A DNA stretch of 64,000 nt from Acidobacteriota bacterium (GTDB lineage Bacteria; Acidobacteriota; Holophagae; Holophagales; Holophagaceae). The translations under genes were made by a program, and so were the position numbers. The notes beneath the pieces were generated by a model, which saw only the letters and a program-made list of their open reading frames with translations, did not search any database and was not told the origin of the DNA. Shown one piece after another: positions 1-9,551 of the stretch; the first letter of the stretch is position 1, and each line of letters opens with the position of its first letter. The stretch covers positions 1 through 64,000 of the forward strand of contig SXYX01000008.1 of NCBI GenBank assembly GCA_005788175.1, given 5' to 3'.

Positions 1-25
1 CCATTAACCACTCGGCCATCTCGGC
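1..25 (-). tRNA. Partial class II tRNA (Ser-like), 5' portion only, truncated by window edge
   Basis: Reverse complement reads GCCGAGATGGCCGAGTGGTTAATGG: acceptor 5' strand, TG, then the D-arm GCCGAGTGGTTAATGG typical of tRNA-Ser/Leu. Anticodon lies outside the window. Confidence 0.75.
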
Positions 26-210
26 ATTGCGCCTTCTGGAAGGGCATGATCGAAAGATACGGGCAAAAATCCACTTTGGAACCTCCTCAAAGATTCCAAT
101 CAACATTCTGAAATAGGGCCAGAATTTCCCTTACTGGGAATAAAAAATATAGCACTTAGATCATTGTTCCTCAAGTGGAAAAGGCAATATCGTGGGTGCC
201 TAGCCCTTCT

Positions 211-942
211 CTAAAGGGCTTTTGTCCTAGCAGCTAGGACCCTAAAAAGGGCAACAGCAGTGGCTGCGGAGGCATTTAGGCTCTCGGTGGAACCAGGCAT
301 CGGAATATGGAGGAGACGATCGCATCTTTCGGCAATTTTTTGATGGAGACCATCCCCTTCAGATCCCATTATAAGAACCACAGAACGATCGAAAGATTCA
401 TTAAGATAGTTCTCCGTTTTATCCCCAGATGATAGTCCATAAATCCATGCTCCAGCACTTTTGAGTTCATCGATAGCTCGACCCAAATTGGTAACTCTAC
501 TAATAGGGACTCGACCCGCAGTTCCGGCACTAGCCCGAATGGCTGATTCGGTTATTCCAGCGGATCGTCGCTCAGGAAGAATGACACCGTCAACACCCGC
601 CGCCGAGCAAGTTCTCAAAATTGCACCAAGATTTTGAGGATCCATTATTCCATCAAGTGCGATTAGCAAAACCTGATCTTTTTTTGTGACCATCAAAGGG
701 AAAAAACTTGCAAGTTCAACAAATGCGATTTCGGAGCCCTCGCCAATCATTCCTTGATGTTTGAGGCCATTAGACCTTCGCTCAAGCGCCTCGAGAGGCT
801 CTTGATGAATTACGACACGAGATTTTCGAGCAAGTTTTCGAAAAGAGTCTACACGATTCCAAATAGTTGATGAGATCCAAAGGGTATGTAGCTCACCCCT
901 TTTGAGTGCCTCTTCGCATGCGTGAGGGCCAAAAAATTTCAT
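211..942 (-). CDS. rlmB: TrmH/SpoU family RNA 2'-O-methyltransferase (RlmB-like)
   Basis: Motifs LDGIMDPQNLGAILRTCSAAGVDGVILPERRS, VVLIMGSEGDGL, IPMPGSTESLNASAATAVALF. Confidence 0.85.
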   Translation of the reverse strand: MKFFGPHACEEALKRGELHTLWISSTIWNRVDSFRKLARKSRVVIHQEPLEALERRSNGLKHQGMIGEGSEIAFVELASFFPLMVTKKDQVLLIALDGIMDPQNLGAILRTCSAAGVDGVILPERRSAGITESAIRASAGTAGRVPISRVTNLGRAIDELKSAGAWIYGLSSGDKTENYLNESFDRSVVLIMGSEGDGLHQKIAERCDRLLHIPMPGSTESLNASAATAVALFRVLAARTKAL

Positions 943-945
943 AGG

Positions 946-2331
946 CTACTTGAAACGAACCTTATAGCCTATGGCAATGAGGTGTCCCATGCCTTCAACG
1001 CGAACAGGTGTGCCCGAAAAATTGAACCCTCCTGTATTCCAAGAACCATCGAGAGTTTTAGATTCTACATCTTTAGATTGACGCACTTGATAACCTAAAC
1101 TCCATTCTCCGCCCCAACCAATGTAACTAATCCCAGATGAAAAAGTAGCGCTAGAGGACCCTCCTAAAATAGGATTTACATAAGCATCAGATAGTATCGA
1201 TTCATCCTGAGAAAACCCCATCCGAATAGTCCAGGCTGGACTGAGGTTTATGTCGGCTCCAAAAGAAAATCCCATAGTGGGTCGGCCGCTTCGAAGACTG
1301 TTCGTTGCTGGGGCAAAAGACAAAACTGAAGGAGAGCTAATAGTTCTAGTTCCGTTAATCAATGAAGGCCAATCTGGAATAGAGAACCTCCCTGACATTC
1401 TTCGTATATCTAATTCCATCGTCAGGACAGTATTGGGACGATACCGAATACCCCAAGTCAAACGATTGGGCAACTCGATATCTCCTAGTCCGGGTCGAGT
1501 TATCGTATTCCTTAGAAGTGCTGCACCAGCAGTTTCTGCGCCAACAAGAGGATTCCCAAATCCATTATTTGAAAAGTAAGACGGGGCACCTGACATTTGG
1601 GAAGAAAGAGAGGGGCGTTTTTGGGTACCTGATTGATAAGCAAAGCCCATGCTCCATCTGGGATTCATTGCCCATCGACCACCAAGTTGAAAGGCAAGGC
1701 TTTTCATGGTTCCCTGCTGAATAAGGCCCTGCTCCAACATACCTAGAGATGGATTGGAAACCGAAACAGGAAGGTTTGGATTAGCAGGAATAGCACTGCG
1801 TAAAGCAAGGCCTCCAGAATAATCCGTATTTAAGATCCCGACGCCTATGCCTACTGAGAATTGTGGGTATGCCGATGGAGCAAAAGCGATTTGAGCCATC
1901 GTTTGTCGGGAAACTAAAGAAAGTCGATCTCCAAAAAAACGGCTAAAGGACCCGCCGCCAAAGTCCAAGTGTCTCGAAAGAATATATTCGGAGTGTGCCC
2001 CCAGGCTCCACGAGGGACTAATTTTCCATGCAAAACCAAAAGTTGGCATAGAGCGATTACGATCGAAAGAATATAGAGTAGTTTGGCTGGATTGAAGTGT
2101 TTGCTGTGTTGATTGCATTTCCAAGCCCAATGAGGTGAATAGCGATCCTTTATCCTCAAGAGTAGTTAGAAGAGCGGGATTGAAGCTTGATGCCTCAAGA
2201 TTTCTTCCGAAAGCAACCTGAGCTCCAGAACGAGAAATTCCAACAGGATCCGAGGTCAAAAGCCATGGAGATTGAGCGGATAAAGCCAAAGAAAAAAGAG
2301 AGAATTGAAAATACTTTTGGGAGCGTTGCAT
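946..2331 (-). CDS. Outer membrane protein, OmpP1/FadL/TodX-like
   Basis: N-terminal ...DPVGISRSGAQVAFGRNLEASSFNPALLTTLEDKGSLFTSLG, repetitive beta-strand pattern. Confidence 0.7.
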   Translation of the reverse strand: MQRSQKYFQFSLFSLALSAQSPWLLTSDPVGISRSGAQVAFGRNLEASSFNPALLTTLEDKGSLFTSLGLEMQSTQQTLQSSQTTLYSFDRNRSMPTFGFAWKISPSWSLGAHSEYILSRHLDFGGGSFSRFFGDRLSLVSRQTMAQIAFAPSAYPQFSVGIGVGILNTDYSGGLALRSAIPANPNLPVSVSNPSLGMLEQGLIQQGTMKSLAFQLGGRWAMNPRWSMGFAYQSGTQKRPSLSSQMSGAPSYFSNNGFGNPLVGAETAGAALLRNTITRPGLGDIELPNRLTWGIRYRPNTVLTMELDIRRMSGRFSIPDWPSLINGTRTISSPSVLSFAPATNSLRSGRPTMGFSFGADINLSPAWTIRMGFSQDESILSDAYVNPILGGSSSATFSSGISYIGWGGEWSLGYQVRQSKDVESKTLDGSWNTGGFNFSGTPVRVEGMGHLIAIGYKVRFK

Positions 2332-2426
2332 CTCTACCTCAATATGAGTTAAGACTACCTAAGTAATGATTGAAATAAAACTCCTGTTCAATAAAAATTT
2401 TGTCTTAGGAGTCAGCGAAGAAAGAC

Positions 2427-2729
2427 TTAATGACGAAAATTACGTGAGAGGCTAATAAGGACAAGACTTATGAGCTCCCAGAGTTCCATGAGCGCCGTAA
2501 TACTTAAAAGTATGCCTATTCCTAACAAGATCCCGTTTCCCCAAAGGGATATAAAAAGATAAAGAAGTGGGCTACCAACAACGAAAGATGCGACTTCTAT
2601 ATGTTGGCGACCAAAAAGAATGAGCATAACAAGTAAAGTTCCACCCCAAGCAAAATAAATAAATCTAAGAAATTTAATTACTAATTCTAAGACAAACCAG
2701 CCTTCAATCGATTCTCTAGATGGTGTCAT
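2427..2729 (-). CDS. Hypothetical small membrane protein
   Basis: 100-aa ORF with several hydrophobic segments, in a co-directional gene run. Confidence 0.5.
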   Translation of the reverse strand: MTPSRESIEGWFVLELVIKFLRFIYFAWGGTLLVMLILFGRQHIEVASFVVGSPLLYLFISLWGNGILLGIGILLSITALMELWELISLVLISLSRNFRH

Positions 2730-2750
2730 TGGAACTTATCCTTGTGCGCA

Positions 2751-3587
2751 TCAAAGCGATACATTTTGGAGGGTTGTCGAAAAAGTTTCCCATATCAATC
2801 TTGCAATAAGAACGGTAACCACCAGAATAAAAATTTTTCGCACCCAAGTACTTCCTTGTTTAATAGCAAATCGAGCTCCAATCCATCCTCCTGCTCCATT
2901 AGCAATCGCCATAGGTAAGGCCACTTGCCAAATCCAACTTCCCCGAGAGACAAAAATTGCTAGACTTGCAATATTGGAGGCCCAATTAACTGATTTAGCC
3001 ATAGCGCTAGAACGTAAAAAATCAAAACCCAAGATGGCTACAAATAGAAATATTAGGAGAGAACCCGTTCCGGGTCCAAAAAAACCATCGTAACAACCCA
3101 AAATAAAAGCGATGGTATTAGTAACGATTTTTTCCCATGTCGGAGTAAGTTTTTGTTCGTAAGTTTCTCCCATTGAGGGCTTAAAGATGGTGAACAAGAG
3201 CATGGAAACGAGCAGAATCAAAATAATAGGTCTCAGTAATTCTGAATCAAGTTTGTATGCTAACTGAACGCCTAGGGCGGCACCCAACATCGCAAATAGT
3301 ACAGGAACTACCATCGATTCCCATGGAATTATATTGCTACGGATAAATTTTAATGCGGCCATAGTTGTTCCAGTACTTGCAACAACTTTATTAGTTCCCA
3401 AAATTGTTGTAACTGATGTTGATACAGGAAGACCTGCCATCAAAGCTGGAATAGTTATTAATCCCCCGCCTCCCACGACAGCATCAAAAAAAGCAGCTAC
3501 AAAAGAGGCTAAACAAAGAAGACCGATGGTCCAAAAAGAAAATTCCACGACAATCCTATATGAAGGTTTAAATCTTAAGAATCTCAA
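2751..3587 (-). CDS. Sulfite exporter TauE/SafE (TSUP) family membrane protein
   Basis: FVAAFFDAVVGGGGLITIPALMAGLP...GTNK and second-half repeat GCYDGFFGPGTGSLL. Confidence 0.85.
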   Translation of the reverse strand: MRFLRFKPSYRIVVEFSFWTIGLLCLASFVAAFFDAVVGGGGLITIPALMAGLPVSTSVTTILGTNKVVASTGTTMAALKFIRSNIIPWESMVVPVLFAMLGAALGVQLAYKLDSELLRPIILILLVSMLLFTIFKPSMGETYEQKLTPTWEKIVTNTIAFILGCYDGFFGPGTGSLLIFLFVAILGFDFLRSSAMAKSVNWASNIASLAIFVSRGSWIWQVALPMAIANGAGGWIGARFAIKQGSTWVRKIFILVVTVLIARLIWETFSTTLQNVSL

Positions 3588-4143
3588 CTTCTTTATGTTT
3601 TAGAACGTCTTCTACTTCTTTGATGTGTGCATCTGTTATCCGCTGGATGTCCTCTAGGGCTTTTTTAGCCATATCCTCGCTCATGCCGTGGATTTTTTCT
3701 TTTTCAATGGTCTTAATATCGTCGTTTGCATCTCGGCGTATATTGCGAATGGCGGTCTTGATCTCTTCGCCCATCTTATGAAGAGTTTTTACTAATTCCT
3801 TTCGTCGTTCTTCAGTTAAAGCTGGAATGGGGACTCTTACTACGTTTCCATCACTGCCCGGATTGAGCCCCAACCCACTTTTTTGAATCGCAAGTTCAAT
3901 AGATTTGATAGCTGTTTTATCGAATGGCGTAATCACCAGAAGAGACCCCTCCGGAACACTAATGTTACCCATCTGATTTATAGGCAACATTGAACCATAA
4001 TATTCCACGAGCACGCTGTCAAGCAATGAGGCATTAGCTCTACCAGTTCGAACCGTTGACATCTCTTTCTTCAACATTTCAATCGAAGCACGCATTTTCT
4101 TTTTAGTTTCTTGTAACACATTGTCGAGAGTACTCACGCTCAC
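3568..4143 (-). CDS. frr: Ribosome recycling factor
   Basis: RTGRANASLLDSVLVEYYG...INQMGNISVPE...LTEERRKELVK...IRNIRRDAND. Confidence 0.96.
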   Translation of the reverse strand: MSVSTLDNVLQETKKKMRASIEMLKKEMSTVRTGRANASLLDSVLVEYYGSMLPINQMGNISVPEGSLLVITPFDKTAIKSIELAIQKSGLGLNPGSDGNVVRVPIPALTEERRKELVKTLHKMGEEIKTAIRNIRRDANDDIKTIEKEKIHGMSEDMAKKALEDIQRITDAHIKEVEDVLKHKEVEILKI

Positions 4144-4153
4144 TCCTAAATCT

Positions 4154-5206
4154 TTATGATTGAAATTTAACGCGGCCTGTTCCTGGCCTTAGAGAGCCTA
4201 AAACCCAGGCCTCGCTTTGGTGAGACCGTAAGTGATTCAGAACTAGATTCAATTGGGGTTCCCCCACGATTAGAACCATACCCACACCTAGGTTTAATGC
4301 TCGGGAGGCCTCTTCCATCGATAAGCGTCCCTCAGAAATCAGAAACTGAAAGAGAGTAGGAATTTCCCAAGACGAGCGATTAACTTCAGCATCTAGATTC
4401 GAAGGCAACACTCTAGGAATATTATCGGTCAAGCCCCCTCCGGTGATATGAGCCATGCCTTTAATTTTTTTCTGATGAATTAAATCCATCAGTGGAACTA
4501 AATAGCTCCTGTGGATAGCAAGCATTAAATCCCCAATCGTTTCATTCGTTCCTGGCAAAACTTGATCTATACGGAGGCCCTTTAACTCAAAGAGGATTTT
4601 TCGAGCCAATGAATAGCCATTAGTATGAAGTCCAGAGGAAGGTAGTCCGATTAAATGATCACCGGCTTTCATTTCTTCGAGTACAGGAAGCAATAGTGAT
4701 TCTTCAACGACTCCGACAATGGTTCCAGCCACATCTATTTCGCGAGAGGAGTAGACCCCTGGCATTTCGGCTAGTTCGCCACCAATTAAAGCACAGTCTG
4801 AATTGCGGCAAGCGAGGGCCATACCACCCACAATAGATTCAATAATTTCTGGCTCGAGGCGATCACTGGCAATATAGTCTAGAAAAAATAAAGGTCGAGC
4901 TCCTTGAACGAGAATGTCGTTAATACAATGGTTCACAAGATCTTGACCAACCGTGTCCCACTGATTAGCGAGCCTGGCAACCTTCATTTTTGTCCCAACT
5001 CCATCCATAGAACTAACAAGAATGGGCTTTATTTCAGGGAATTGAGCTGCAAACAACCCACCAAACAAACCCAGATCGCTTCGTACATTAGAAGTTTTAG
5101 TACTTTTGACTAGGGGTTTAATACGACTGAGTGCTTCATCTTGACGACTAATGTCAACACCACTATCTGCATAGTTCATAATTTTTTTATTCTTCATTCT
5201 AATCAC
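4154..5206 (-). CDS. purM: Phosphoribosylformylglycinamidine cyclo-ligase
   Basis: YADSGVDISRQDEAL, SSMDGVGTKMKVA, DLVNHCINDILVQGARPLFFLDYIA, GGELAEMPGVY, HITGGGLTDNIPRVLP. Confidence 0.96.
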   Translation of the reverse strand: MIRMKNKKIMNYADSGVDISRQDEALSRIKPLVKSTKTSNVRSDLGLFGGLFAAQFPEIKPILVSSMDGVGTKMKVARLANQWDTVGQDLVNHCINDILVQGARPLFFLDYIASDRLEPEIIESIVGGMALACRNSDCALIGGELAEMPGVYSSREIDVAGTIVGVVEESLLLPVLEEMKAGDHLIGLPSSGLHTNGYSLARKILFELKGLRIDQVLPGTNETIGDLMLAIHRSYLVPLMDLIHQKKIKGMAHITGGGLTDNIPRVLPSNLDAEVNRSSWEIPTLFQFLISEGRLSMEEASRALNLGVGMVLIVGEPQLNLVLNHLRSHQSEAWVLGSLRPGTGRVKFQS

Positions 5207-5225
5207 CTTATCTTATGATTTTCCC

Positions 5226-5768
5226 ATGACCTTTGATGATTCCCAAGTACTCCAATCTATCGAAAGCCTTCTAAAAGGTATGGGCTATGATTGTTTGAGC
5301 CCCGAAATGAAAGATACACCAATTCGTGTAAGGGAATATTGGAAAGAACGTCTCGCCGGAAGAGACATTGATCTTTCAGAAGAACTGATCCCCATGCAAG
5401 GCGAATTGACACCCTGCCCCATCATTATGGAACACGTGCCCTTCACGTCTACTTGCGAGCATCACTTGGCACCTTTTGAGGGTGAGGTTACGTTGGGCTA
5501 TCTTCCTGGTGCGGGTAGAATTGTTGGATTGTCCAAATTAGTCCGCGTTGTCCAAGCTTTTGCTTGGCGATTACAAGTGCAAGAACGCATGACTCACCAA
5601 ATTGCAAAAGCACTTGAAGACTATCTCGAGCCAGAAGCCTGGGCCGTCAAAGTGACAGGTACTCATACTTGCATGAGTCATCGTGGTGTAAAAACACCCC
5701 ACGTCCCTGTGACCACTTTGGTTCTAGGGGGTCGTTGGAAGGATAACCCTCCTTCTCAATTTATGTAA
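5226..5768 (+). CDS. folE: GTP cyclohydrolase I
   Basis: STCEHHLAPFEGEVTLGYLP..RIVGLSKLVRVVQAFAWRLQVQERMTHQIA, HTCMSHRGV. Confidence 0.94.
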   Translation: MTFDDSQVLQSIESLLKGMGYDCLSPEMKDTPIRVREYWKERLAGRDIDLSEELIPMQGELTPCPIIMEHVPFTSTCEHHLAPFEGEVTLGYLPGAGRIVGLSKLVRVVQAFAWRLQVQERMTHQIAKALEDYLEPEAWAVKVTGTHTCMSHRGVKTPHVPVTTLVLGGRWKDNPPSQFM

Positions 5769-5784
5769 TTGACGAATTGTGACT

Positions 5785-5800
5785 AAACTAATATTAGTTT
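5785..5800. promoter_or_regulatory. Perfect 16-bp palindrome AAACTAATATTAGTTT upstream of sod (possible operator or hairpin)
   Basis: Read directly; nested inside a wider inverted pair AATTGT...ACAATT. Confidence 0.45.
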
Positions 5801-5822
5801 TACAATTAATCAAGGAGTTGTT

Positions 5823-6401
5823 ATGGCGCATCAGGCAAAAAATTTTGACGGTCTTAAGGGCGGAGTGCTGCATGGTCTCTCCGATACTCAGTTGGACCAA
5901 CATTTGACTCTATATAAGGGTTACGTCACCAAATTGAATGAAATTGAAGAGAAGTTGAGTGCCATCGATAATACCAAATCCAACTATTCCTTCAATGAAT
6001 ATAGCGAATTGAAGCGTCGCGAAGCAGTAGCATTCAACGGGTCGTTTCTTCATGAATTTTATTTCGAAAATTTAGGCTCGGATGATCAGATTTCTCCTGA
6101 ACTTCAAAAAGCCATGGATGCTCAAGGTGGAAAAGACAGATTAATTGCAGATCTTAAGGCAGCTGCAATGTGTGGACCAGGCTGGGCTGTTTTATCTCGT
6201 AACCGCCGCGATGGGAAATTACATACTTACTTTTTTGGCGAACATCACTTGGGTCTTCCTATCGAACAAGATCTTTTAATTGTTTTAGACTCATGGGAAC
6301 ACGCCTATATGGTCGATTACGGCATTGCCCGGGCCAAGTATCTGGATGCTTTCGTTCCGAATATTAAATGGAGTGAAGTATCTCGAAGGTTTGCCGCTTA
6401 A
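5823..6401 (+). CDS. Superoxide dismutase, Fe/Mn family (divergent subtype)
   Basis: Ligand motifs LDQHLTLY, FNGSFLHEFYFENL, LDSWEHAYMVDYG; SD AAGGAG upstream. Confidence 0.85.
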   Translation: MAHQAKNFDGLKGGVLHGLSDTQLDQHLTLYKGYVTKLNEIEEKLSAIDNTKSNYSFNEYSELKRREAVAFNGSFLHEFYFENLGSDDQISPELQKAMDAQGGKDRLIADLKAAAMCGPGWAVLSRNRRDGKLHTYFFGEHHLGLPIEQDLLIVLDSWEHAYMVDYGIARAKYLDAFVPNIKWSEVSRRFAA

Positions 6402-6413
6402 ATAGAAACATAA

Positions 6414-7505
6414 TTAGAGCCCTAACTGTTCTCTGAGGTTTTTTGCAATAGACTCAAAAGCTCTAGACTGAGGGCTGTTCGGATGCGCTTGAACTATGGG
6501 AATGCCTGTATCTCCGCCAATTCGAATATCCAAATCTATAGGTATTTCGCCTAAAAATGGGAGACGCATGGCTTCGGCAGATTTTTTAACGCCGCCATGA
6601 CCGAAGATCTCTGATGCCACCCCGCAGCTAGGACACACATAAGAGCTCATGTTTTCGATGAGACCGAGAATCGGGACTCCAACTTGAGGACTCTTAAACA
6701 TCCCAATAGCTTTCTTTGCATCGAGAAAAGCGACATCCTGAGGAGTAGAGACGATAACGGCACCTCCAACACTAGGTAGATTGATTTTTTGTATCAAGCT
6801 GATTTGGATATCACCAGTTCCAGGAGGTAGGTCAATATAAAGAATATCTAAATCGCCCCAAAGAACATCACCTAAGAATTGATCGAGTGCCTTGTTTAAC
6901 ATCGGTCCGCGCCAAATAACAGGACGATCTGCATCGATTAAAAAACCAATCGACATCAACTTCACGCCGAATCTATCGATGGGTTTAATCTTTCCATCGT
7001 CGGTACCTTCGGGTTTTTCAGATATACCAAACATCATACCCATCGACGGGCCATAGAGATCCGCATCCAAGAGACCTACTTTCAAACCCTGACGTGCACT
7101 TGCAACTGCTAAATTAGAAGCTACGGTACTTTTACCCACGCCACCTTTACCACTTCCAATAACTACACATTTTTTTATAGAGGGAATTAAGTGTTTAAAT
7201 TCAATGTGAGGAGTGGGTTGCCAATGAAAGAGTACGTGAGCATGGTCAACACCGCTTAGTTTCAGAATGCTTTGTTCAAGATCATGCTTAATAGTTTTTT
7301 CTCTATCTTTATAGGCATCCATCAAGGTGAGTTTTAAGATTACTTTGCCGTCTTCAACTTCGATCGATTGTATGGCCTTAAGTTGAATAAGTGTGGCTTT
7401 GACACCTGGAACAGTATAATTGTTCACTACATCAAAAATAGCGGCTCGAGATATATTTGAACTCATAAGGGCCAAAGTCTCCAAAATATAGTTTCTCACG
7501 TCCAA
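6414..7505 (-). CDS. Mrp/NBP35-type Fe-S cluster carrier ATPase
   Basis: DUF59-like N-terminus; VIGSGKGGVGKSTVASNLA; PPGTGDIQISL; ENMSSYVCPSCG. Confidence 0.93.
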   Translation of the reverse strand: MDVRNYILETLALMSSNISRAAIFDVVNNYTVPGVKATLIQLKAIQSIEVEDGKVILKLTLMDAYKDREKTIKHDLEQSILKLSGVDHAHVLFHWQPTPHIEFKHLIPSIKKCVVIGSGKGGVGKSTVASNLAVASARQGLKVGLLDADLYGPSMGMMFGISEKPEGTDDGKIKPIDRFGVKLMSIGFLIDADRPVIWRGPMLNKALDQFLGDVLWGDLDILYIDLPPGTGDIQISLIQKINLPSVGGAVIVSTPQDVAFLDAKKAIGMFKSPQVGVPILGLIENMSSYVCPSCGVASEIFGHGGVKKSAEAMRLPFLGEIPIDLDIRIGGDTGIPIVQAHPNSPQSRAFESIAKNLREQLGL

Positions 7506-7645
7506 GTATAGGTTTTCGGGATAGTAAAGATGGGCAAGAGGCTCGCTAGATAAATCTGTATTGGTTTTTTATAGCTTTTAAGGCAAACTAAAAATTCGAT
7601 CTTTAACAACCTTTGGCCTGCCAAGGCCTTTTTCACCAACGAGAG

Positions 7646-7662
7646 GGCAACTTCAAGTTGCC
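7646..7662 (+). promoter_or_regulatory. Hairpin GGCAACT-TCA-AGTTGCC in the rplY leader, 4 nt before the Shine-Dalgarno
   Basis: Perfect 7-bp inverted repeat immediately upstream of AGGAGG (7667-7672). Confidence 0.5.
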
Positions 7663-7678
7663 AGGTAGGAGGAATCAA

Positions 7679-8377
7679 GTGTCTAAAAATATCTTAAGTG
7701 TTCCCGTTCGACCAAATGCGGGAAAAAGTGCCACAAAACAGATTCGAAAGCAGGGTTTGATACCCGCTGTCGAGTACGGCCTAGGAAAACTCCCCATAGC
7801 ACTATCTGTTAATCCAAAAGATGTGGCAAAAATTATTGCTTCTGACTCTGGTATCAATACTGTGATCACTCTTAAGCGCGAGGGGGACCAAGGATCTGAA
7901 TCAGTTCTCATCAAAGATATTCAACGACATCATCTGACTGGTCGATTACGCCATATTGATTTTCTGCGGGTAGATACCAAAAAATCTGTTCGAGTTCGGG
8001 TTCCTGTCAGACTTATCGGAACACCCTATGGAGTTAAGACGGAAGGTGGACTATTAGAGTTCGTCCATCGGGAAATTGAAATCGAATGTTTGCCAACGAA
8101 TATTCCCCCCCATATCGATGTGGATGTTAGTAACCTTAAATTAAATGAATCGATCCGATTCGATCAAATCACATTAAGTGGTGACTTTAAGTTGATCGGC
8201 GAAGCCCACGAGGTTATTGCAGCTGTTCATGAGCGTGCCGAAGAAGAAATCGTCACCCCAGTTGCAGCGGCTCCCGTGGAGGGTGCAGCTCCCGTGGAGG
8301 GTGCAGCCGCTGGAACACCAACTGAACCCGAAATTGTAGGCAAAAAAGGAAAAAAGCTGGAGGATGAAGAGAAATAG
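7679..8377 (+). CDS. rplY: Ribosomal protein L25 / general stress protein Ctc
   Basis: Start reassigned from ORF-track 7613 to GTG 7679 (AGGAGG 6 nt upstream); SVPVRPNAGKSATKQIRKQGLIPAVEYG, RHLTGRLRHIDFLRVDTKK. Confidence 0.92.
   Translation: MSKNILSVPVRPNAGKSATKQIRKQGLIPAVEYGLGKLPIALSVNPKDVAKIIASDSGINTVITLKREGDQGSESVLIKDIQRHHLTGRLRHIDFLRVDTKKSVRVRVPVRLIGTPYGVKTEGGLLEFVHREIEIECLPTNIPPHIDVDVSNLKLNESIRFDQITLSGDFKLIGEAHEVIAAVHERAEEEIVTPVAAAPVEGAAPVEGAAAGTPTEPEIVGKKGKKLEDEEK
8270..8305 (+). repeat. Two perfect 18-nt tandem units (GCTCCCGTGGAGGGTGCA) encoding PVEGAA twice
   Basis: Direct reading of the repeat in the rplY 3' coding region. Confidence 0.9.
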
Positions 8378-8396
8378 TTCATTTTTTTCTCCTGTT

Positions 8397-8426
8397 AAAA
8401 AAGGGTCTCTTGCGAGACCCTTTTTT
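8397..8426 (+). terminator. Intrinsic terminator downstream of rplY
   Basis: AAAAAAGGGTCTC-TTGC-GAGACCCTTTTTT: 7-bp GC stem, U tract. Confidence 0.9.
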
Positions 8427-8464
8427 AATCCAAGTAGTTTATCTTGAGATACGGAGACTAACAA

Positions 8465-9046
8465 ATGAAATGGGTCTTAGTGCCTCTTGGAAATCCGGGC
8501 AAGCAGTATGAGAAGACACGCCACAATTTAGGTCGCTACCTTCTTGATCACTGGATAGCACAACATGTAGATTCATTGATGCTAGTAAAAAAGTATTCAC
8601 TGGGTTCTCTTTGGAGCTTGAATACAAATATTAGAGTACTGATTCCTTCAACATATATGAATCTCTCAGGTCAATGTATCAAGGAGGCTGTTCGCTTCGG
8701 ACTATCCTCGGAAGAATTAATAGTTCTTCATGACGATAAAGATCTTGATCTAGGTGTGGGTCGCATGAGAAGTGACGGCTCAGACGGTGGTCACAATGGC
8801 GTGAAATCAATTATTGAAGAAATGGGTACTGATTGCTTTAATCGATTGAGGCTAGGAATTGCTCCCTTCTCTCGTCCGTTAGATGAATTTGTTTTAGGCT
8901 CATGGTCACCAGCAGAATTGATAATTCTCGATAAGACTCATATTTCATTCAATCACTGTATGAGTCTTTTAGAATCCCCCCTCGACCTAAGTATGATAAT
9001 CAACCAAGTGAACACCAAAGGATTCTGGAGCGACCCTAATATTTAA
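8465..9046 (+). CDS. pth: Peptidyl-tRNA hydrolase
   Basis: PLGNPGKQYEKTRHNLGRYLLD, PSTYMNLSGQCIKE, VLHDDKDLDLGVGRMR..DGGHNGVKSI. Confidence 0.95.
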   Translation: MKWVLVPLGNPGKQYEKTRHNLGRYLLDHWIAQHVDSLMLVKKYSLGSLWSLNTNIRVLIPSTYMNLSGQCIKEAVRFGLSSEELIVLHDDKDLDLGVGRMRSDGSDGGHNGVKSIIEEMGTDCFNRLRLGIAPFSRPLDEFVLGSWSPAELIILDKTHISFNHCMSLLESPLDLSMIINQVNTKGFWSDPNI

Positions 9047-9161
9047 TTAGAACTTGCAAGTTTCCTTTGTTTGAGAGAAACTCATCATTCACGCCTCTTT
9101 GATATTTCATCAATTAGGTCTTCCTTGCTCCAATTGCGGGGCTTAACATCCACAAGGAGGA

Positions 9162-9551
9162 ATGATGCGTCACTATGAGACCATCTTTATATCTTCACCA
9201 ACCCTCACTGAAGAACAAGCCGATGCGCTTGTCAAAGTCTATGAGAATGTCATCACGGAACAAGGTGGTGAATTGCTCAAAACCGAGAAATGGGGCCGGA
9301 AAAAACTGGCCTATGAAGTACAAAAATTTAGCGAAGGCTACTTTACTCTCTTTGATCTCCGTGCGGGTTCACAGTTGATTGCAGAGCTCGAGCGTCGCTT
9401 TCGTAATAACGATGCTGTCATCAAGTTCTTATCTGTTCGTATGGATGAGATTGAGAAATCAGCTGGACGCTCCAAACAACGCTTTGAGCGTGAATCGCTT
9501 CGTAAAGCTAAAGCTGGAATACAAGATACCCTTCCTGATGAGGTGATCTAA
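9162..9551 (+). CDS. rpsF: 30S ribosomal protein S6
   Basis: [19 protein letters not shown]..., [32 protein letters not shown]. Confidence 0.95.
   Translation: MMRHYETIFISSPTLTEEQADALVKVYENVITEQGGELLKTEKWGRKKLAYEVQKFSEGYFTLFDLRAGSQLIAELERRFRNNDAVIKFLSVRMDEIEKSAGRSKQRFERESLRKAKAGIQDTLPDEVI

Noticed and set aside
202-220. AGCCCTT/AAGGGCT hairpin at the end of rlmB as terminator
   Set aside because: Overlaps the stop codon and lacks a U tract on the rlmB strand.
1250-1579. 109-aa plus-strand ORF
   Set aside because: Antisense to the FadL-like ORF; no support.
7496-7678. 60-aa minus-strand ORF upstream of mrp
   Set aside because: Occupies the divergent mrp/rplY regulatory region and overlaps the rplY leader; no domain.
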